Of a stretch of DNA of 64,000 nucleotides, positions 54,798 through 64,000 are shown piece by piece. Position 1 is the first letter of the stretch, and each line of letters begins with the position of its first letter. Position numbers and translations under genes: made by a program. Source of the stretch: Vibrio chagasii (lineage in GTDB: Bacteria > Pseudomonadota > Gammaproteobacteria > Enterobacterales > Vibrionaceae). The notes below the pieces were generated by a model that worked only from the letters and a program-made list of their open reading frames with translations, did not search any database and was not told where the DNA came from. The stretch lies in NCBI GenBank assembly GCA_041879415.1, contig CP090851.1, positions 2,108,001 through 2,172,000 of the forward strand, written 5' to 3'.

Positions 54798-55466
54798 ATG
54801 GCTAGTCCGGGAGTTCATCAAGCCATTTTAATAGCAGAGAACAATTTGCAATCAACGCTGCTCAAAGAATCTATAGAACAAAAGGTAAATTTAGACATAA
54901 AACTAGTGTCACCAGAGAGGCTGTCGACTAAGTCATTACAAGCTCCTAACCTAGATTTGGTGATTATTGATTACCCTACAATGAGTAAACAGTACACTGA
55001 AAAATATCAAGAGCTTAGAGATGATATCGAGAGTGATGTTCATGAAGTATTGCTCAATACGCCCAGCGACTTCCCTCACTCTGAAATGCTCAAATGGCAG
55101 TATCTCGTTGGTATTTTTTATGCCTCTGACACGCTTGATAAGCTAGTGACAGGATTTAACTGTATCTTACAGGGCGAAATGTGGATGAGCAGAAAACTCA
55201 TTTACCAATACATTAGCTTCTATAGAGAGAGGCAGTGCGCGAAAACCAGCCCTTATTACCTCAAGCTCACTAAACGCGAACAGCAGATCATCAAACTACT
55301 CGGTGATGGCGCATCTAACACGCAAATTGCGGACACGCTTTATGTAAGTGAGAATACCGTTAAGGCGCACCTTCACAATACATTTAAAAAGATCAAGGTG
55401 AAGAATCGTTTACAAGCTTTGATCTGGGTGAAGAATAACGTCGCGACTAATGAGTTCGTCCAATAG
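54798..55466 (+). CDS. csgD: LuxR-type regulator of the CsgD/VpsT family
   Basis: 222 residues. The N-terminal receiver-like domain (1-125) lacks the normal phosphorylation pocket. The motif WMSR at 129-132 is the W[F/L/M][T/S]R sequence that binds c-di-GMP in VpsT, and an Ile seven residues later (139) matches the VpsT dimer contact. The C-terminal LuxR helix-turn-helix (about 155-215) reads TKREQQIIKLLGDGASNTQI then SENTVKAHLHNTFKKI. The ATG at 54798 has AAGGAG upstream; a GTG 24 bases earlier would contain that site. It presumably controls the curli genes around it. Confidence 0.9.
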   Translation: MASPGVHQAILIAENNLQSTLLKESIEQKVNLDIKLVSPERLSTKSLQAPNLDLVIIDYPTMSKQYTEKYQELRDDIESDVHEVLLNTPSDFPHSEMLKWQYLVGIFYASDTLDKLVTGFNCILQGEMWMSRKLIYQYISFYRERQCAKTSPYYLKLTKREQQIIKLLGDGASNTQIADTLYVSENTVKAHLHNTFKKIKVKNRLQALIWVKNNVATNEFVQ

Positions 55467-55513
55467 GCCTAACTCTCTGCTCTAAACCATAAACAGCCAA
55501 AGCAGCTAGAACG

Positions 55514-55790
55514 CAAAAAGCCCAAATACAAAAAAGCCGTAGCCCTTTCTATTACAAAGAGTGCTGCGGCTGTTTCTAATGTGATCGATGAAGAGCTTAT
55601 TTTGAGTATCAGGCTAAGCCTACTTTGGTTCTCACCCTCCTTCCCACACTCCGAAACGACGAAAGCCCAAATGCAAAAAAGCCGTAGCATCTCTGCTACG
55701 GCTTTCTTTAATATGGTCGGTGAAGAGCTTATTTTGAGTATCAGACGAACCCCACTTAGGTTCTAATCCTATTTTCTACGCTCCTAAACG
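55514..55790. repeat. two degenerate tandem copies of a tRNA 3' end plus terminator
   Basis: Two imperfect units (about 55514-55660 and 55661-55790). Each has a GCC..GGC hairpin flanked by A/T runs (AAAAAAGCCGTAGC type at 55529 and 55677) and a sequence like the end of the tRNA-Pro gene beside it: TGGTCGGTGAAGAG at 55714-55727 is identical to the tRNA end at 55826-55839, and TGATCGATGAAGAG at 55582-55595 differs at two bases. Both continue with the shared GAGCTTATTTTGAGTATCAG, which is not tRNA. These look like remnants of earlier tRNA copies. Confidence 0.8.
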
Positions 55791-55792
55791 AC

Positions 55793-55820
55793 GAAAGCCT
55801 GCTCATTGAGCAGGCTTTCT
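55793..55820 (-). terminator. terminator of tRNA-Pro
   Basis: GAAAGCCTGCTCA / TGAGCAGGCTTTC inverted repeat, followed by TTTCGTC on the minus strand, six bases past the CCA end of the tRNA. Confidence 0.85.
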
Positions 55821-55825
55821 ATAAG

Positions 55826-55902
<77 letters not shown>

Positions 55903-55939
55903 AGATATCTAACTGGCTCATTGCCTGTCGATGGAGCGT

Positions 55940-55967
55940 ATAATACGGATTCTGAGTTTATCCGCAA
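55940..55967 (-). promoter_or_regulatory. sigma-70 promoter of tRNA-Pro
   Basis: Minus strand TTGCGG, 16 bases, TATTAT, followed by the GC-rich ACGCTCC, the discriminator type of stringently controlled stable RNA promoters. It lies 38 bases before the tRNA. Confidence 0.65.
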
Positions 55968-56157
55968 GGGCTTTTTTTCATATTTATTGCGATTTTGAAT
56001 CGTTCGAGCAAAAGACATACAACAACAAGCCCAACGTGACGAAAAACACACAGTTACCAACAAGTATTTAACTTATGCAACATGATTGATCCAGATCAGT
56101 GAATTGATAATGCCACTTAATACACTAACCCATGTCATATAACTTTGAGGTATACAC

Positions 56158-56298
56158 ATGGACTTTTGGCTAGATCTCCTATTTGGTAATGCGGTGGGAC
56201 TATCTTCAATGATAGTAATCTTCGGGGCTCTGGGTCTCATGATGTTTTATGGAGGCTTCTTCATCTACAAAGTTATGACTGACAAATCTCCTCACTAG
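56158..56298 (+). CDS. 46-residue inner-membrane protein (DUF3149-like)
   Basis: Short gene of 46 codons. MDFWLDLLFGNAVGLSSMIV starts the product; residues about 13-40 form one hydrophobic helix (IVIFGALGLMMFYGGFFIYK) followed by a short basic/polar tail. It resembles the DUF3149 family of small membrane proteins of proteobacteria, of unknown role. GAGG lies seven bases before the ATG, and a terminator follows, so it is a real stand-alone gene. Confidence 0.85.
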   Translation: MDFWLDLLFGNAVGLSSMIVIFGALGLMMFYGGFFIYKVMTDKSPH

Positions 56299-56363
56299 AG
56301 TCGCTCAGCCTAAATCATTTACCTAAAGCCTCATTGCTATAGGTAAACTTGAAAACGCTTTGC

Positions 56364-56399
56364 ACCGGAGCTGACTTCTCTTGTCTCCTCCGGTTTTTT
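56364..56399 (+). terminator. terminator after the small membrane protein gene
   Basis: ACCGGAG and CTCCGGT arms with a loop of about 17 bases, then TTTTTTC. Confidence 0.7.
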
Positions 56400-56464
56400 C
56401 ATTTTTAAACCCTACCCCAACTTAGGTATACTTACTCTATTCTTACCAACTTGAGATGCACACT

Positions 56465-57046
56465 ATGTCTCATGATGACGATTTAGATCTATTCCAACAA
56501 ATGATGGGCGATGTTAAACGTATCGACCATGACACCGCAGAACACCAGAAAGTACATCGCGTTACAGAGTCTCAACTTGCTAAGCGTGAAGCCGCTATGT
56601 GGCTCTCTGATGATGAGAAAGATTACCTATCACTCGATGACTCTCCAATGGTTAAGCCAGATGACGTCATTGCTTACAAGAAAGATGGCGTTCAGGAAGG
56701 CGTATACAAAAAACTGCGCCTTGGTAAGTACCCCATTCAGGCCAAACTCGATCTCCATAGAAAGACGCTGAAAGATGCTCGCAACGAAGTGCTGTCATTT
56801 TTACGCCAATGCTTAAGAATGGATGTTCGCACTGTCATTATCGTTCATGGGAAAGGAGAACGCTCAAATCCACCAGCGATGATGAAAAGCTACGTGACTA
56901 ACTGGCTTACTCAGATCAACGATGTGCAATGTGTACACTCTGCACAGCAATTTCACGGTGGTACCGGTGCTGTTTATGTCATGCTTAGAAAAAGCAATGA
57001 GAAGAAACTAGAAAATAGAGAGCGTCATCAAAAGCGCACTAGCTGA
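56465..57046 (+). CDS. smrA: Smr-domain protein SmrA (YdaL-like)
   Basis: 193 residues. The N-terminal half is acidic (MSHDDDLDLFQQMMGDVKRI); the C-terminal Smr domain (about 95-185) has KLDLHRKTLKDARNEVLSFL with the LDLHxxT motif and VIIVHGKGERSNPPAMMKSY. Smr domains are nucleases or RNA-binding modules; E. coli SmrA is an endonuclease-like protein. The ATG at 56465 is preferred to one 9 bases earlier because it gives the conserved N-terminus. Confidence 0.9.
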   Translation: MSHDDDLDLFQQMMGDVKRIDHDTAEHQKVHRVTESQLAKREAAMWLSDDEKDYLSLDDSPMVKPDDVIAYKKDGVQEGVYKKLRLGKYPIQAKLDLHRKTLKDARNEVLSFLRQCLRMDVRTVIIVHGKGERSNPPAMMKSYVTNWLTQINDVQCVHSAQQFHGGTGAVYVMLRKSNEKKLENRERHQKRTS

Positions 57047-57146
57047 TCATCGAAATTCAGGAACGAGCTTTCACTCCAAGATCGATATTTAGTGCCTAGA
57101 CTCAAACCAAGTGCTAAAATTGTTGTCAGTTAACGAATTCAAACGT

Positions 57147-57175
57147 AAAGCAACTGCTCTGTAGTTGCTTTTTTG
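57147..57175 (+). terminator. terminator after smrA
   Basis: AAAGCAACT, 7-base loop, AGTTGCTTT followed by TTTTG, 100 bases past the smrA stop. Confidence 0.85.
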
Positions 57176-57214
57176 TTTCCCTATATTTCCGTTGTGAAAC
57201 GCTAAGAGAATATC

Positions 57215-58360
57215 ATGTCACAAGAATCCCAAGCTAAACGCCTTAACAAATACATCAGTGAAACTGGTTTTTGCTCACGCCGCGAAGCCGACAAACTGAT
57301 TGATGCAGGTCGAGTTACTATTAACGGCAAGATCCCAGAAATGGGCACCAAAGTAATGCCGGGTGATGATGTTGAGATCGACAACAAACCAGTTCGCTCG
57401 AAAGAGAAGCCTATCTACATCGCTTTGAATAAACCGACAGGCATTACCTGCACCACTGAACGTGATATTCCTGGAAACATCGTCGATTTCATCGGTCACC
57501 ATAAGCGTATCTTCCCAATTGGCCGCTTAGATAAACCATCTGATGGCTTGATCTTCCTGACAAACGACGGTGACATCGTAAATAAGATTCTTCGTGCTGG
57601 TAACAACCACGAAAAAGAGTATGTGGTTCGTGTCGATAAACCAATCACCGGTGAATTCTTACAGAAAATGGCAGCGGGTGTGCCTATTCTGGATACGGTG
57701 ACGTTGCCGTGTAAAGTTGAGAAAGAAACTAAGTTCTCATTCCGAATCACATTAACGCAAGGTCTGAACCGCCAAATTCGTCGTATGTGTGAAGCTCTTG
57801 GCTATGAAGTTTTCAAACTACGTCGTGTTCGTATCATGAACATCTCTTTGGACGGTATCCCTAATGGCAAGTGGCGTTACTTGAGCGAAGAAGAGATCGC
57901 AGAAATTCTAGCGATGTGTGAAGGTTCTGTAAGTACAGAAGACGCATCTAAAATTAATGCAAAGGGTCAGCGTATCCGCAAGGCGACAGACGCTAAGCTA
58001 TTTGATAGTCGTGAAGAGAACCAAGCTTCTACCGCTCGACGTAATCAAAAAGAGAATCGCACTCGTACTTACCGTGGTAATAACGCGGATGAATTCCGTC
58101 ATGCGCCGAATTCAAAGCGTGGTCGTAATTCATCAAATGGTGAAAACAAAGGCCAAAGCAAAGGCAATACAGAGAATTGGAAATCGAATTCTCGCTCTGA
58201 GCGCTCTAACTCAGACAACAAGAGTTCAGATCGCAATCGCGCTAGCCGTAGTAATGCCGACCACCAACGTGGCAAGCCGACTAATCGCCACCAAGAGTCA
58301 AACCGACCAAATAAACCAGCAGCAAAACGTGTTGGTGGTACTCTAGGTCTGAAAAAGTAG
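57215..58360 (+). CDS. rluF: 23S rRNA pseudouridine(2604) synthase RluF
   Basis: 381 residues. An S4 RNA-binding domain (about 5-60, [20 protein letters not shown]) precedes the RsuA/RluB-type catalytic domain with Asp106 in [15 protein letters not shown] and the C-terminal core [20 protein letters not shown] (about 185-204). E. coli RluF has about 290 residues; here the sequence after about 235 is a basic, Ser/Asn/Arg-rich tail with no fold apparent. Monocistronic, ended by a terminator shared with ybaK. Confidence 0.92.
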   Translation: MSQESQAKRLNKYISETGFCSRREADKLIDAGRVTINGKIPEMGTKVMPGDDVEIDNKPVRSKEKPIYIALNKPTGITCTTERDIPGNIVDFIGHHKRIFPIGRLDKPSDGLIFLTNDGDIVNKILRAGNNHEKEYVVRVDKPITGEFLQKMAAGVPILDTVTLPCKVEKETKFSFRITLTQGLNRQIRRMCEALGYEVFKLRRVRIMNISLDGIPNGKWRYLSEEEIAEILAMCEGSVSTEDASKINAKGQRIRKATDAKLFDSREENQASTARRNQKENRTRTYRGNNADEFRHAPNSKRGRNSSNGENKGQSKGNTENWKSNSRSERSNSDNKSSDRNRASRSNADHQRGKPTNRHQESNRPNKPAAKRVGGTLGLKK

Positions 58361-58375
58361 AGTTACTCCGTATAC

Positions 58376-58406
58376 AAAAACGCCCACGACTAAGTGGGCG
58401 TTTTTA
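58376..58406. terminator. bidirectional terminator between rluF and ybaK
   Basis: AAAACGCCCAC, 6-base loop, GTGGGCGTTTT followed by TATTTG, a strong hairpin with A and T runs on both sides. Confidence 0.9.
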
Positions 58407-58438
58407 TTTGTTCTCTCATACATCATGCCTTGTGACGA

Positions 58439-58924
58439 CTAGCCATCAGCTTGCAAGCACAAATCCGTAAACTGAGCTCGAGTCAGTTGAGCTAAATCTT
58501 TAGGGGCGAGTTCAATTTCTAACCCTCGCTTTCCTGCACTTACGCAGATCGTTTCAAACTCCGTCGCACTGGAATGAACAAAAGTCGGCAGCGCTTTCTT
58601 CTGACCAAGCGGGCTGATCCCCCCCACTACATAACCTGTGGTTTTCTGAGCAATATCCGGGTTCGCCATCTCTGCTTTTTTACCTTTTGCCGCTTTAGCC
58701 GCAAGTTTCAAATTTAGTTTCTGGTCGACAGGAATCACCGCAACAGCCAAATCTTTAGCGACACCATTTAGGCAGAATAGAAGCGTTTTGAATACACGTT
58801 TAGGATCCTGCCCAAGCGCCTCAACGGCTTCTAACCCATAGTTAGTATTGTTGGCATCATGGTGATACTGATGAACCGTATGAGCGATTTTCTTTTTCTT
58901 GGCAAGATTGATTGCAGGGGTCAT
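58439..58924 (-). CDS. ybaK: Cys-tRNA(Pro)/Cys-tRNA(Cys) deacylase YbaK
   Basis: 161 residues, YbaK/EbsC fold. It hydrolyses Cys mischarged on tRNA-Pro. Motifs: ALGQDPKRVFKTLLFCLNG, VIPVDQKLNLKLAAKAAKGK (with the conserved Lys), and VVGGISPLGQKKALPTFVHS (GGxSPxG). Monocistronic; a terminator of the neighbouring nutA-like gene lies directly upstream. Confidence 0.95.
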   Translation of the reverse strand: MTPAINLAKKKKIAHTVHQYHHDANNTNYGLEAVEALGQDPKRVFKTLLFCLNGVAKDLAVAVIPVDQKLNLKLAAKAAKGKKAEMANPDIAQKTTGYVVGGISPLGQKKALPTFVHSSATEFETICVSAGKRGLEIELAPKDLAQLTRAQFTDLCLQADG

Positions 58925-58950
58925 AACAAATCCAAACGATAGATAAACAA

Positions 58951-58974
58951 AAAGCGACGCCGGAGCGTCGCTTT
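58951..58974 (-). terminator. terminator of the 5'-nucleotidase gene
   Basis: Minus strand AAAGCGACGC, 4-base loop, GCGTCGCTTT, then TTGTTT; lies 54 bases past the stop. Confidence 0.85.
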
Positions 58975-59028
58975 AGTTAAATTTATCATGGCGCTAGAGT
59001 CAATCGAATTTAGCGCTCAATGATCCAA

Positions 59029-60690
59029 TTACTTGTAAACAATTTGACCAGAAGGAGCGTACTTGTTCACATCAACTGGGCTATTCGCTTCTAGGTACTC
59101 TTTCAGTACCTCAGCGTCAACAAAACCTGTGTTTACGTAACCAGGGTGGTCAGACAGTTTAGGGTAGCCGTCACCACCCGCAGCGTTAAAGCTTGGTACA
59201 GTGAAGCGGTACGTTTCTTCTAAGTTAAGTGGCTTACCACCAATAACAACGTCAGACACTTCACCGTTCGCTACTGTCATTGAGATACCAGCGAATTGTG
59301 CGTAAGCACCTGAGTCGATTGGTTTAGTCGCTACTACATTTAGGTAATCTAGAGCTTCTTTACCCGTCATGTCTGTGTAAGTCAGGATGTTTGCAAAAGG
59401 TTGTACTGTTAGTACATCTTTGTATGTTACTTCACCCGCTTCAATTGAATCACGAACACCACCAGAGTTCATCACAGCGAAGTCTGCTTTTGCACGCTCC
59501 ATGTGAGAAGTTGCAATCAGACGACCTAGGTTAGTCTGTTGGAAACGAACTACGTTACGGTCACCTTCAAGCTTGCCATTTGTTTCAGCAATCTTAACTT
59601 CAAGCTGTGCTTGGCCTTGCTCTTGGAATGGACGTAGGAACTCTAGTAGTTCTGGATCTTGCGCAATCTCGTCTTGGATAAGTACGCGTTGCTTCTTACC
59701 GTCGATCTTAACCTTTTTCTTCAGGTTAACTGGGATTAGGTCGTAGCTCACCATTTCTAGTTCGCCATTACGGAATTCGTAATCAGCACGACCTACGTAT
59801 TTGCCCCATTCGTGAGCTTGAACGATGTAAGTACCGTTTTGAAGGTCAGGTTTACACTCATCACCCGGCTTGAAGTTTTTCTTCGCAACGTTAGGGCCTT
59901 CCATACATACAGGCTCTTGAGAGTGACCACCAACGATCATGTCTAGGTCACCTTCGTCTAGGTAACGCGCTAGTGCAACATCACCTGGTGCGTTAACGCC
60001 ACGCTGACCATTTTCGTAGTGACCCATATGAGTCACAGCAAAGATAAGATCCGGTTTTTCTGTTTCTTTAAGTTCAGCGATCAGTTTCTTCGCTTCTTCT
60101 TTAGGGTCACGGAAATCGATACCTGCGATGAACTCAGGGTTACCAATCTTTTGGGTATCTTCAGTTGTTAAACCAATAACCGCGATTTTAATACCTTGCT
60201 TTTCAAACATCTCGTAAGCTTGGAACTTACGTTCACCAGTCGCTTTATCGTAGATGTTTGCAGATAGCATTGGGAAGTTAGCCCAATCGATTTGCTTTTG
60301 TAGTACGTCTAGTGAGTTATCAAACTCATGGTTACCAAGTGCCATTGCATCGTAACCAATCTTGTTCATACCTTTGAAATCAGGTTCTGCATCTTGAAGA
60401 TCTGACTCTGGTACACCTGTGTTGATGTCACCACCAGATAGAAGCAACACGCTACCGCCTTCTGCTTCAACTTCTGCACGAAGTTGATCAATCAGCGTTT
60501 TACGCGCAGACATGCCGTATTCGCCGTATTTGTTCTGCCAGAAACGACCATGGTTGTCGTTAGTGTGAAGAATCGTTAGCTTGTAAGTTTCGTCTTGGTT
60601 CCAATCATGAGCAGATTGAGACGCACAACCAGCTAAAGTCGCTAGAATTGCAGCACTTAGTGCTGTCTTTAGAATAAGGCGTTGCTTCAT
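59029..60690 (-). CDS. nutA: lipoprotein 5'-nucleotidase (UshA/NutA family)
   Basis: 553 residues. Lipoprotein signal MKQRLILKTALSAAILATLA then GC. The metallophosphatase domain (about 35-345) carries metal-site motifs HTNDNHGRF, LGNHEFD and VGGHSQEP; the C-terminal nucleotidase domain (about 360-553) has NSGGVRDSIEAGEVTYKDVL. It cleaves external 5'-nucleotides to nucleosides and phosphate, letting vibrios use extracellular ATP and DNA breakdown products. Start at 60690 with AAAGG seven bases before; a longer in-frame start is not family-like. The symbol follows the V. parahaemolyticus enzyme. Confidence 0.92.
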   Translation of the reverse strand: MKQRLILKTALSAAILATLAGCASQSAHDWNQDETYKLTILHTNDNHGRFWQNKYGEYGMSARKTLIDQLRAEVEAEGGSVLLLSGGDINTGVPESDLQDAEPDFKGMNKIGYDAMALGNHEFDNSLDVLQKQIDWANFPMLSANIYDKATGERKFQAYEMFEKQGIKIAVIGLTTEDTQKIGNPEFIAGIDFRDPKEEAKKLIAELKETEKPDLIFAVTHMGHYENGQRGVNAPGDVALARYLDEGDLDMIVGGHSQEPVCMEGPNVAKKNFKPGDECKPDLQNGTYIVQAHEWGKYVGRADYEFRNGELEMVSYDLIPVNLKKKVKIDGKKQRVLIQDEIAQDPELLEFLRPFQEQGQAQLEVKIAETNGKLEGDRNVVRFQQTNLGRLIATSHMERAKADFAVMNSGGVRDSIEAGEVTYKDVLTVQPFANILTYTDMTGKEALDYLNVVATKPIDSGAYAQFAGISMTVANGEVSDVVIGGKPLNLEETYRFTVPSFNAAGGDGYPKLSDHPGYVNTGFVDAEVLKEYLEANSPVDVNKYAPSGQIVYK

Positions 60691-61082
60691 TGTCATACCT
60701 TTGAACTTTTTAGGGGAATCCACTGCTTCTTCCACTCCCATAGAGCCCGTGTTTAGTTAATAAACATGGTTAGAGAATGGTAAAACTTGAAGTAGTTTAA
60801 ATTAAGACGGTAAACCTAACAGAGTGATTTCATATTTATGTAGGATAGATCACCATAATCCCCTATCGAGTGTGTAACAAAGCGACAAAGTTGCAGTTGA
60901 GCTAATAAGTGATCACAGGCAAACGTTTTCATCATTTTTTAGATTATTTGTGATTTACTCAGTTCGAAAGCGCTACAAAGTGACCTTCGTTAAATTTATT
61001 CGATTTATCAGAGCCTTAATGATTACGTTATAACATTACAATACCATACTAACGCTAGCGCCATTCGCTTAGCTATAGGTAC
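60691..61082. other. intergenic region upstream of the 5'-nucleotidase gene
   Basis: About 390 bases between nutA and the kdsA terminator, with no coding signal. AT-rich blocks at 60770-60850 and 60930-61030 are likely to include the nutA promoter; no operator is recognised. Confidence 0.5.
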
Positions 61083-61109
61083 AAAAAAGCCGGCAATTAC
61101 GCCGGCTTT
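61083..61109 (-). terminator. terminator after kdsA
   Basis: Minus strand AAAGCCGGC, 6-base loop, GCCGGCTTT followed by TTTGT, 19 bases beyond the kdsA stop. It ends the prmC-sirB2-sirB1-kdsA transcript. Confidence 0.9.
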
Positions 61110-61127
61110 GAATTCTAGACTTTTCGA

Positions 61128-61997
<870 letters not shown>

Positions 61998-62004
61998 TTA
62001 TTAA

Positions 62005-62814
62005 TTAGTGAACAACCACGGTCTTTTCATTCATGACGTTCACTTGAGATTTCAGTAACTCAGATGCAGGGTCATCTGGGCATTGGTCGATAAAATATTG
62101 GTAATCCGTCGCTGCCACTTGATGACAATCCAACTGCTGATAGATAAAGCCACGGTCGCGGATTTCATACGGGTCGTCAGGTACAAACGTTAATGCAAGG
62201 TCTGTACATTTCAATGCAAGCGTATAGCGCTCTTCTCTTAGCAGCGCACTTTTTAGTAGCGCTAACCACTTACCAATGATTGTTGGATGGTCAGCCACTT
62301 CTAAATGCTCAGATTTAAGCTCAGCTAATGGACCATCATGGCCAATCAACCACGCTCGTAACGTTTGCTCACCAACGTACTCACCGTTGTAAGGGTTGAT
62401 ATACACTGCTGCTTGGCCGTACCAAGTCACTTTAAGCAGAAACTGAGTCGGGAAAGAGACCCCCTCTACAGGAAAGCCTAGCTTGCGACCTAGAAAAAGA
62501 AAGATCGCGCCAAGACTGACAGGAATGCCTTTCTTACGCTCTAGCACTTTATCGATGAAAGCGTTCTCTGAAGAGAAATAAGCGTCTTTATCACCCGCAA
62601 AGCCCCATTCATAGAAGAATAGTCGAATAAAGGACTCAAACTTCTGTTGCTCATCGGTTTCATGAACCAAGGCAAACTCAGCTTCTTTAAACAGTCTTGC
62701 CAGCTCTTGCTCAGCCCAATTGTCTTGAGTGTCTGGGTTAATCGCTTTATTTAAGATCAATGCACCTTCAGCTAATTCTAGCTGGTCAAAGTCTTCGTCA
62801 AAAAATTCGTACAT
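62005..62814 (-). CDS. sirB1: SirB1-family protein (transglutaminase-like/TPR)
   Basis: 269 residues. The transglutaminase-like core has LERKKGIPVSLGAIFLFLGR and VEGVSFPTQFLLKVTW; the C-terminal part (about 165-255) is TPR-like, with ADHPTIIGKWLALLKSALLR. The role of SirB1 is not known; it is conserved between prmC and kdsA in gammaproteobacteria, and this placement supports the name. Confidence 0.9.
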   Translation of the reverse strand: MYEFFDEDFDQLELAEGALILNKAINPDTQDNWAEQELARLFKEAEFALVHETDEQQKFESFIRLFFYEWGFAGDKDAYFSSENAFIDKVLERKKGIPVSLGAIFLFLGRKLGFPVEGVSFPTQFLLKVTWYGQAAVYINPYNGEYVGEQTLRAWLIGHDGPLAELKSEHLEVADHPTIIGKWLALLKSALLREERYTLALKCTDLALTFVPDDPYEIRDRGFIYQQLDCHQVAATDYQYFIDQCPDDPASELLKSQVNVMNEKTVVVH

Positions 62815-62841
62815 AGGTAGTTAACCGAAATAAGGAGATCA

Positions 62842-63225
62842 TTAACCGAAAAATGTTGGTGTCTTCGTCATCGCAATTTTGCCAGCCATAGCTAACCAGC
62901 CAAGCGCACCGAAGAACGAGAATACTCTCAATAACTTGTTTTTACCCAACTTAAGCGCAAAGAAACCCAATGCGATGTAAGCCATCACACAAGTTAGCTT
63001 TTCTGTTAGCCATGGCGCGGCTGGAGTAAATGGAATAAAGCCAGTGATAAAAATCAAGCCAATACCCGATAGCAATAGCAACGAGTCATTGATATGAGGG
63101 AAACGCTGCAAGAAAGGGTGCTTAAGCTTTGGTGAGTTCGCCATCATAAGAACGAAACGAATAGAAAGAAGTGACACGCTTATCGCAATCGTTAGTAGGT
63201 GAAAATGTTTTAAACCTTCGTACAT
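62842..63225 (-). CDS. sirB2: SirB2-family inner-membrane protein
   Basis: 127 residues with four hydrophobic segments (LLTIAISVSLLSIRFVLMMA at about 10-29, and others near 48-66, 78-94 and 102-119). It belongs to the SirB/invasion-regulator family, of unknown biochemical function, and lies 27 bases before sirB1 in the same operon. Confidence 0.9.
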   Translation of the reverse strand: MYEGLKHFHLLTIAISVSLLSIRFVLMMANSPKLKHPFLQRFPHINDSLLLLSGIGLIFITGFIPFTPAAPWLTEKLTCVMAYIALGFFALKLGKNKLLRVFSFFGALGWLAMAGKIAMTKTPTFFG

Positions 63226-63421
63226 GGTATTCCTTTATATTTTTATATGTGCTTTCGTTAACACGAGCGACATTGGACCCGTTGGTGCTCTGTATTTCTG
63301 CGTTAAATGCATTAGCGAGTCAAATGTAATTTCGCGTTATAGGTATCAATTTCGTAAGTTCGCCCTTTAGGGTTTCATGAGTGGCCAGCAACGACTAAGC
63401 CCCCGAGCAAACAACAACGAA

Positions 63422-64000
63422 CTATGAGCAATAGCGACCTAGTGTCACTCGGTCATTACCGCCGTAATCTTTCTCTGTAACCACATCGAGATAACCTAGC
63501 GCTTGCATTATCTCACGTACAGCCACGCCTTGATCGTAACCGTGTTCAAACACCAACCACCCCTCATTTTCCAAAAAGCCACGTGCGTTTTCAGAAATGT
63601 AGCGAATATCAGCAAGCCCTTTCTCTTCAGCAACAAGCGCAGTAATCGGCTCAAAACGCACATCGCCCTGAGATAGATGAGGATCATCTTTCTCTATGTA
63701 AGGTGGGTTAGAGACAATCAGAGAGAACTTAACCTCATCGCCATCAGAAGCCAGACCGCTAAGCGGGTCAAACCAACTACCATGCAAGAACGTAGCATTG
63801 GTGATATTCAAGCGCTTCGCATTCTCGGTTGCAAGCGCTTGAGCTTCTGGACGAAGGTCAATGCCTGTCACTGGTCGATTTGGCATCTCAGACGCTAACG
63901 CCAATGCAATAGCACCTGTACCTGTACCTAAATCAAGAATCGCACCTTGTTTGCCATAGGTTTTATCCAACGCGACTTCAACCAAGCGCTCAGTATCTGG
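63422..64000 (-). CDS. prmC: peptide chain release factor N5-glutamine methyltransferase PrmC (partial)
   Basis: The C-terminal 192 or so residues are present; the N-terminal part lies beyond base 64000. The first visible residues PDTERLVEVAL follow the family's PRPDTE motif. SAM motif ILDLGTGTGAIALALASEMP and the catalytic NPPY in LIVSNPPYIEKDDPHLSQG are intact. It methylates the GGQ glutamine of release factors RF1/RF2. The frame stays open to the window edge, so it is cut by the window, not truncated in the genome. Confidence 0.96.
   Translation of the reverse strand, partial: PDTERLVEVALDKTYGKQGAILDLGTGTGAIALALASEMPNRPVTGIDLRPEAQALATENAKRLNITNATFLHGSWFDPLSGLASDGDEVKFSLIVSNPPYIEKDDPHLSQGDVRFEPITALVAEEKGLADIRYISENARGFLENEGWLVFEHGYDQGVAVREIMQALGYLDVVTEKDYGGNDRVTLGRYCS

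Noticed and set aside
55581..55766. 61-residue frame with a repeated EELILSIR segment
   Set aside because: Its internal repeat is just the tandem tRNA-tail duplication read in frame, with no ribosome site.

Overview
The window is a contiguous stretch of chromosome from a marine gammaproteobacterium, almost certainly a Vibrio. The support is the polar-flagellar gene order with the Vibrio-specific H-ring genes flgO, flgP and flgT, a sigma-54/FliA flagellar cascade readable in the promoters, a chitobiase-type hexosaminidase, a lipoprotein 5'-nucleotidase of the Vibrio NutA type, and a Vibrio-type aryl polyene cluster. Curli genes together with a KdgM-type porin suggest the Splendidus group; this last step is inference. 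No insertion sequence, prophage, integron or CRISPR array was seen.

Region 1 (1-19.9 kb) is flagellar and chemotactic. On the minus strand lie a truncated flagellin with a FliA (sigma-28) promoter, a complete flagellin with a sigma-54-like promoter, flgKL, flgFGHIJ, flgBCDE and cheVR. On the plus strand lie flgA, then flgM-flgN behind a FliA promoter. flgOP and flgT diverge from a region holding two sigma-54-like sites. flgKL, flgF and flgB each have a sigma-54 site immediately upstream; flgB has two in tandem. This fits a hierarchy in which FlrC/sigma-54 makes the hook-basal body and first flagellin, and FliA makes the later flagellins and its own anti-sigma factor FlgM. A (TATCTG)10 microsatellite lies between flgN and flgP.

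Region 2 (20.0-39.7 kb) starts with an unrecognised 168-residue protein and then holds a complete aryl polyene (APE) cluster. The plus-strand genes carry out activation of an aryl starter (ApeH, possibly supplied by the MIO-type ammonia-lyase), polyketide-like extension on two ACPs (ApeE/F) by ketosynthases ApeO and ApeR with the cysteine-less partner ApeC, ketoreduction (ApeQ), dehydration (ApeI, ApeP), attachment to a lipid or glycolipid (ApeD, ApeJ), hydrolysis (ApeK) and export to the outer membrane (ApeL, ApeM, ApeN). A divergent minus-strand operon adds a lipoprotein, a methyltransferase and a flavin-dependent halogenase-like enzyme likely to tailor the aryl head.

Region 3 (39.7-50.6 kb) is mixed: gltX, a CueR-type promoter driving copA and a DUF411 copper protein, a KdgM-type porin, a GH20 lipoprotein hexosaminidase, a TraB/GumN protein and an unrecognised secreted protein.

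Region 4 (50.7-55.5 kb) is a curli locus. csgEFG (secretion) runs on the minus strand, divergent from csgB, an aspartate-rich csgA, a small exported protein in the csgC position and a CsgD/VpsT-type regulator carrying the WMSR c-di-GMP motif.

Region 5 (55.5-64 kb) holds tRNA-Pro(UGG) with degenerate tandem copies of its 3' end and terminator, a 46-residue membrane protein, smrA, rluF, ybaK, a nutA-like 5'-nucleotidase, and the kdsA-sirB1-sirB2-prmC end of the conserved prfA-prmC-kdsA neighbourhood; prmC runs off the window.
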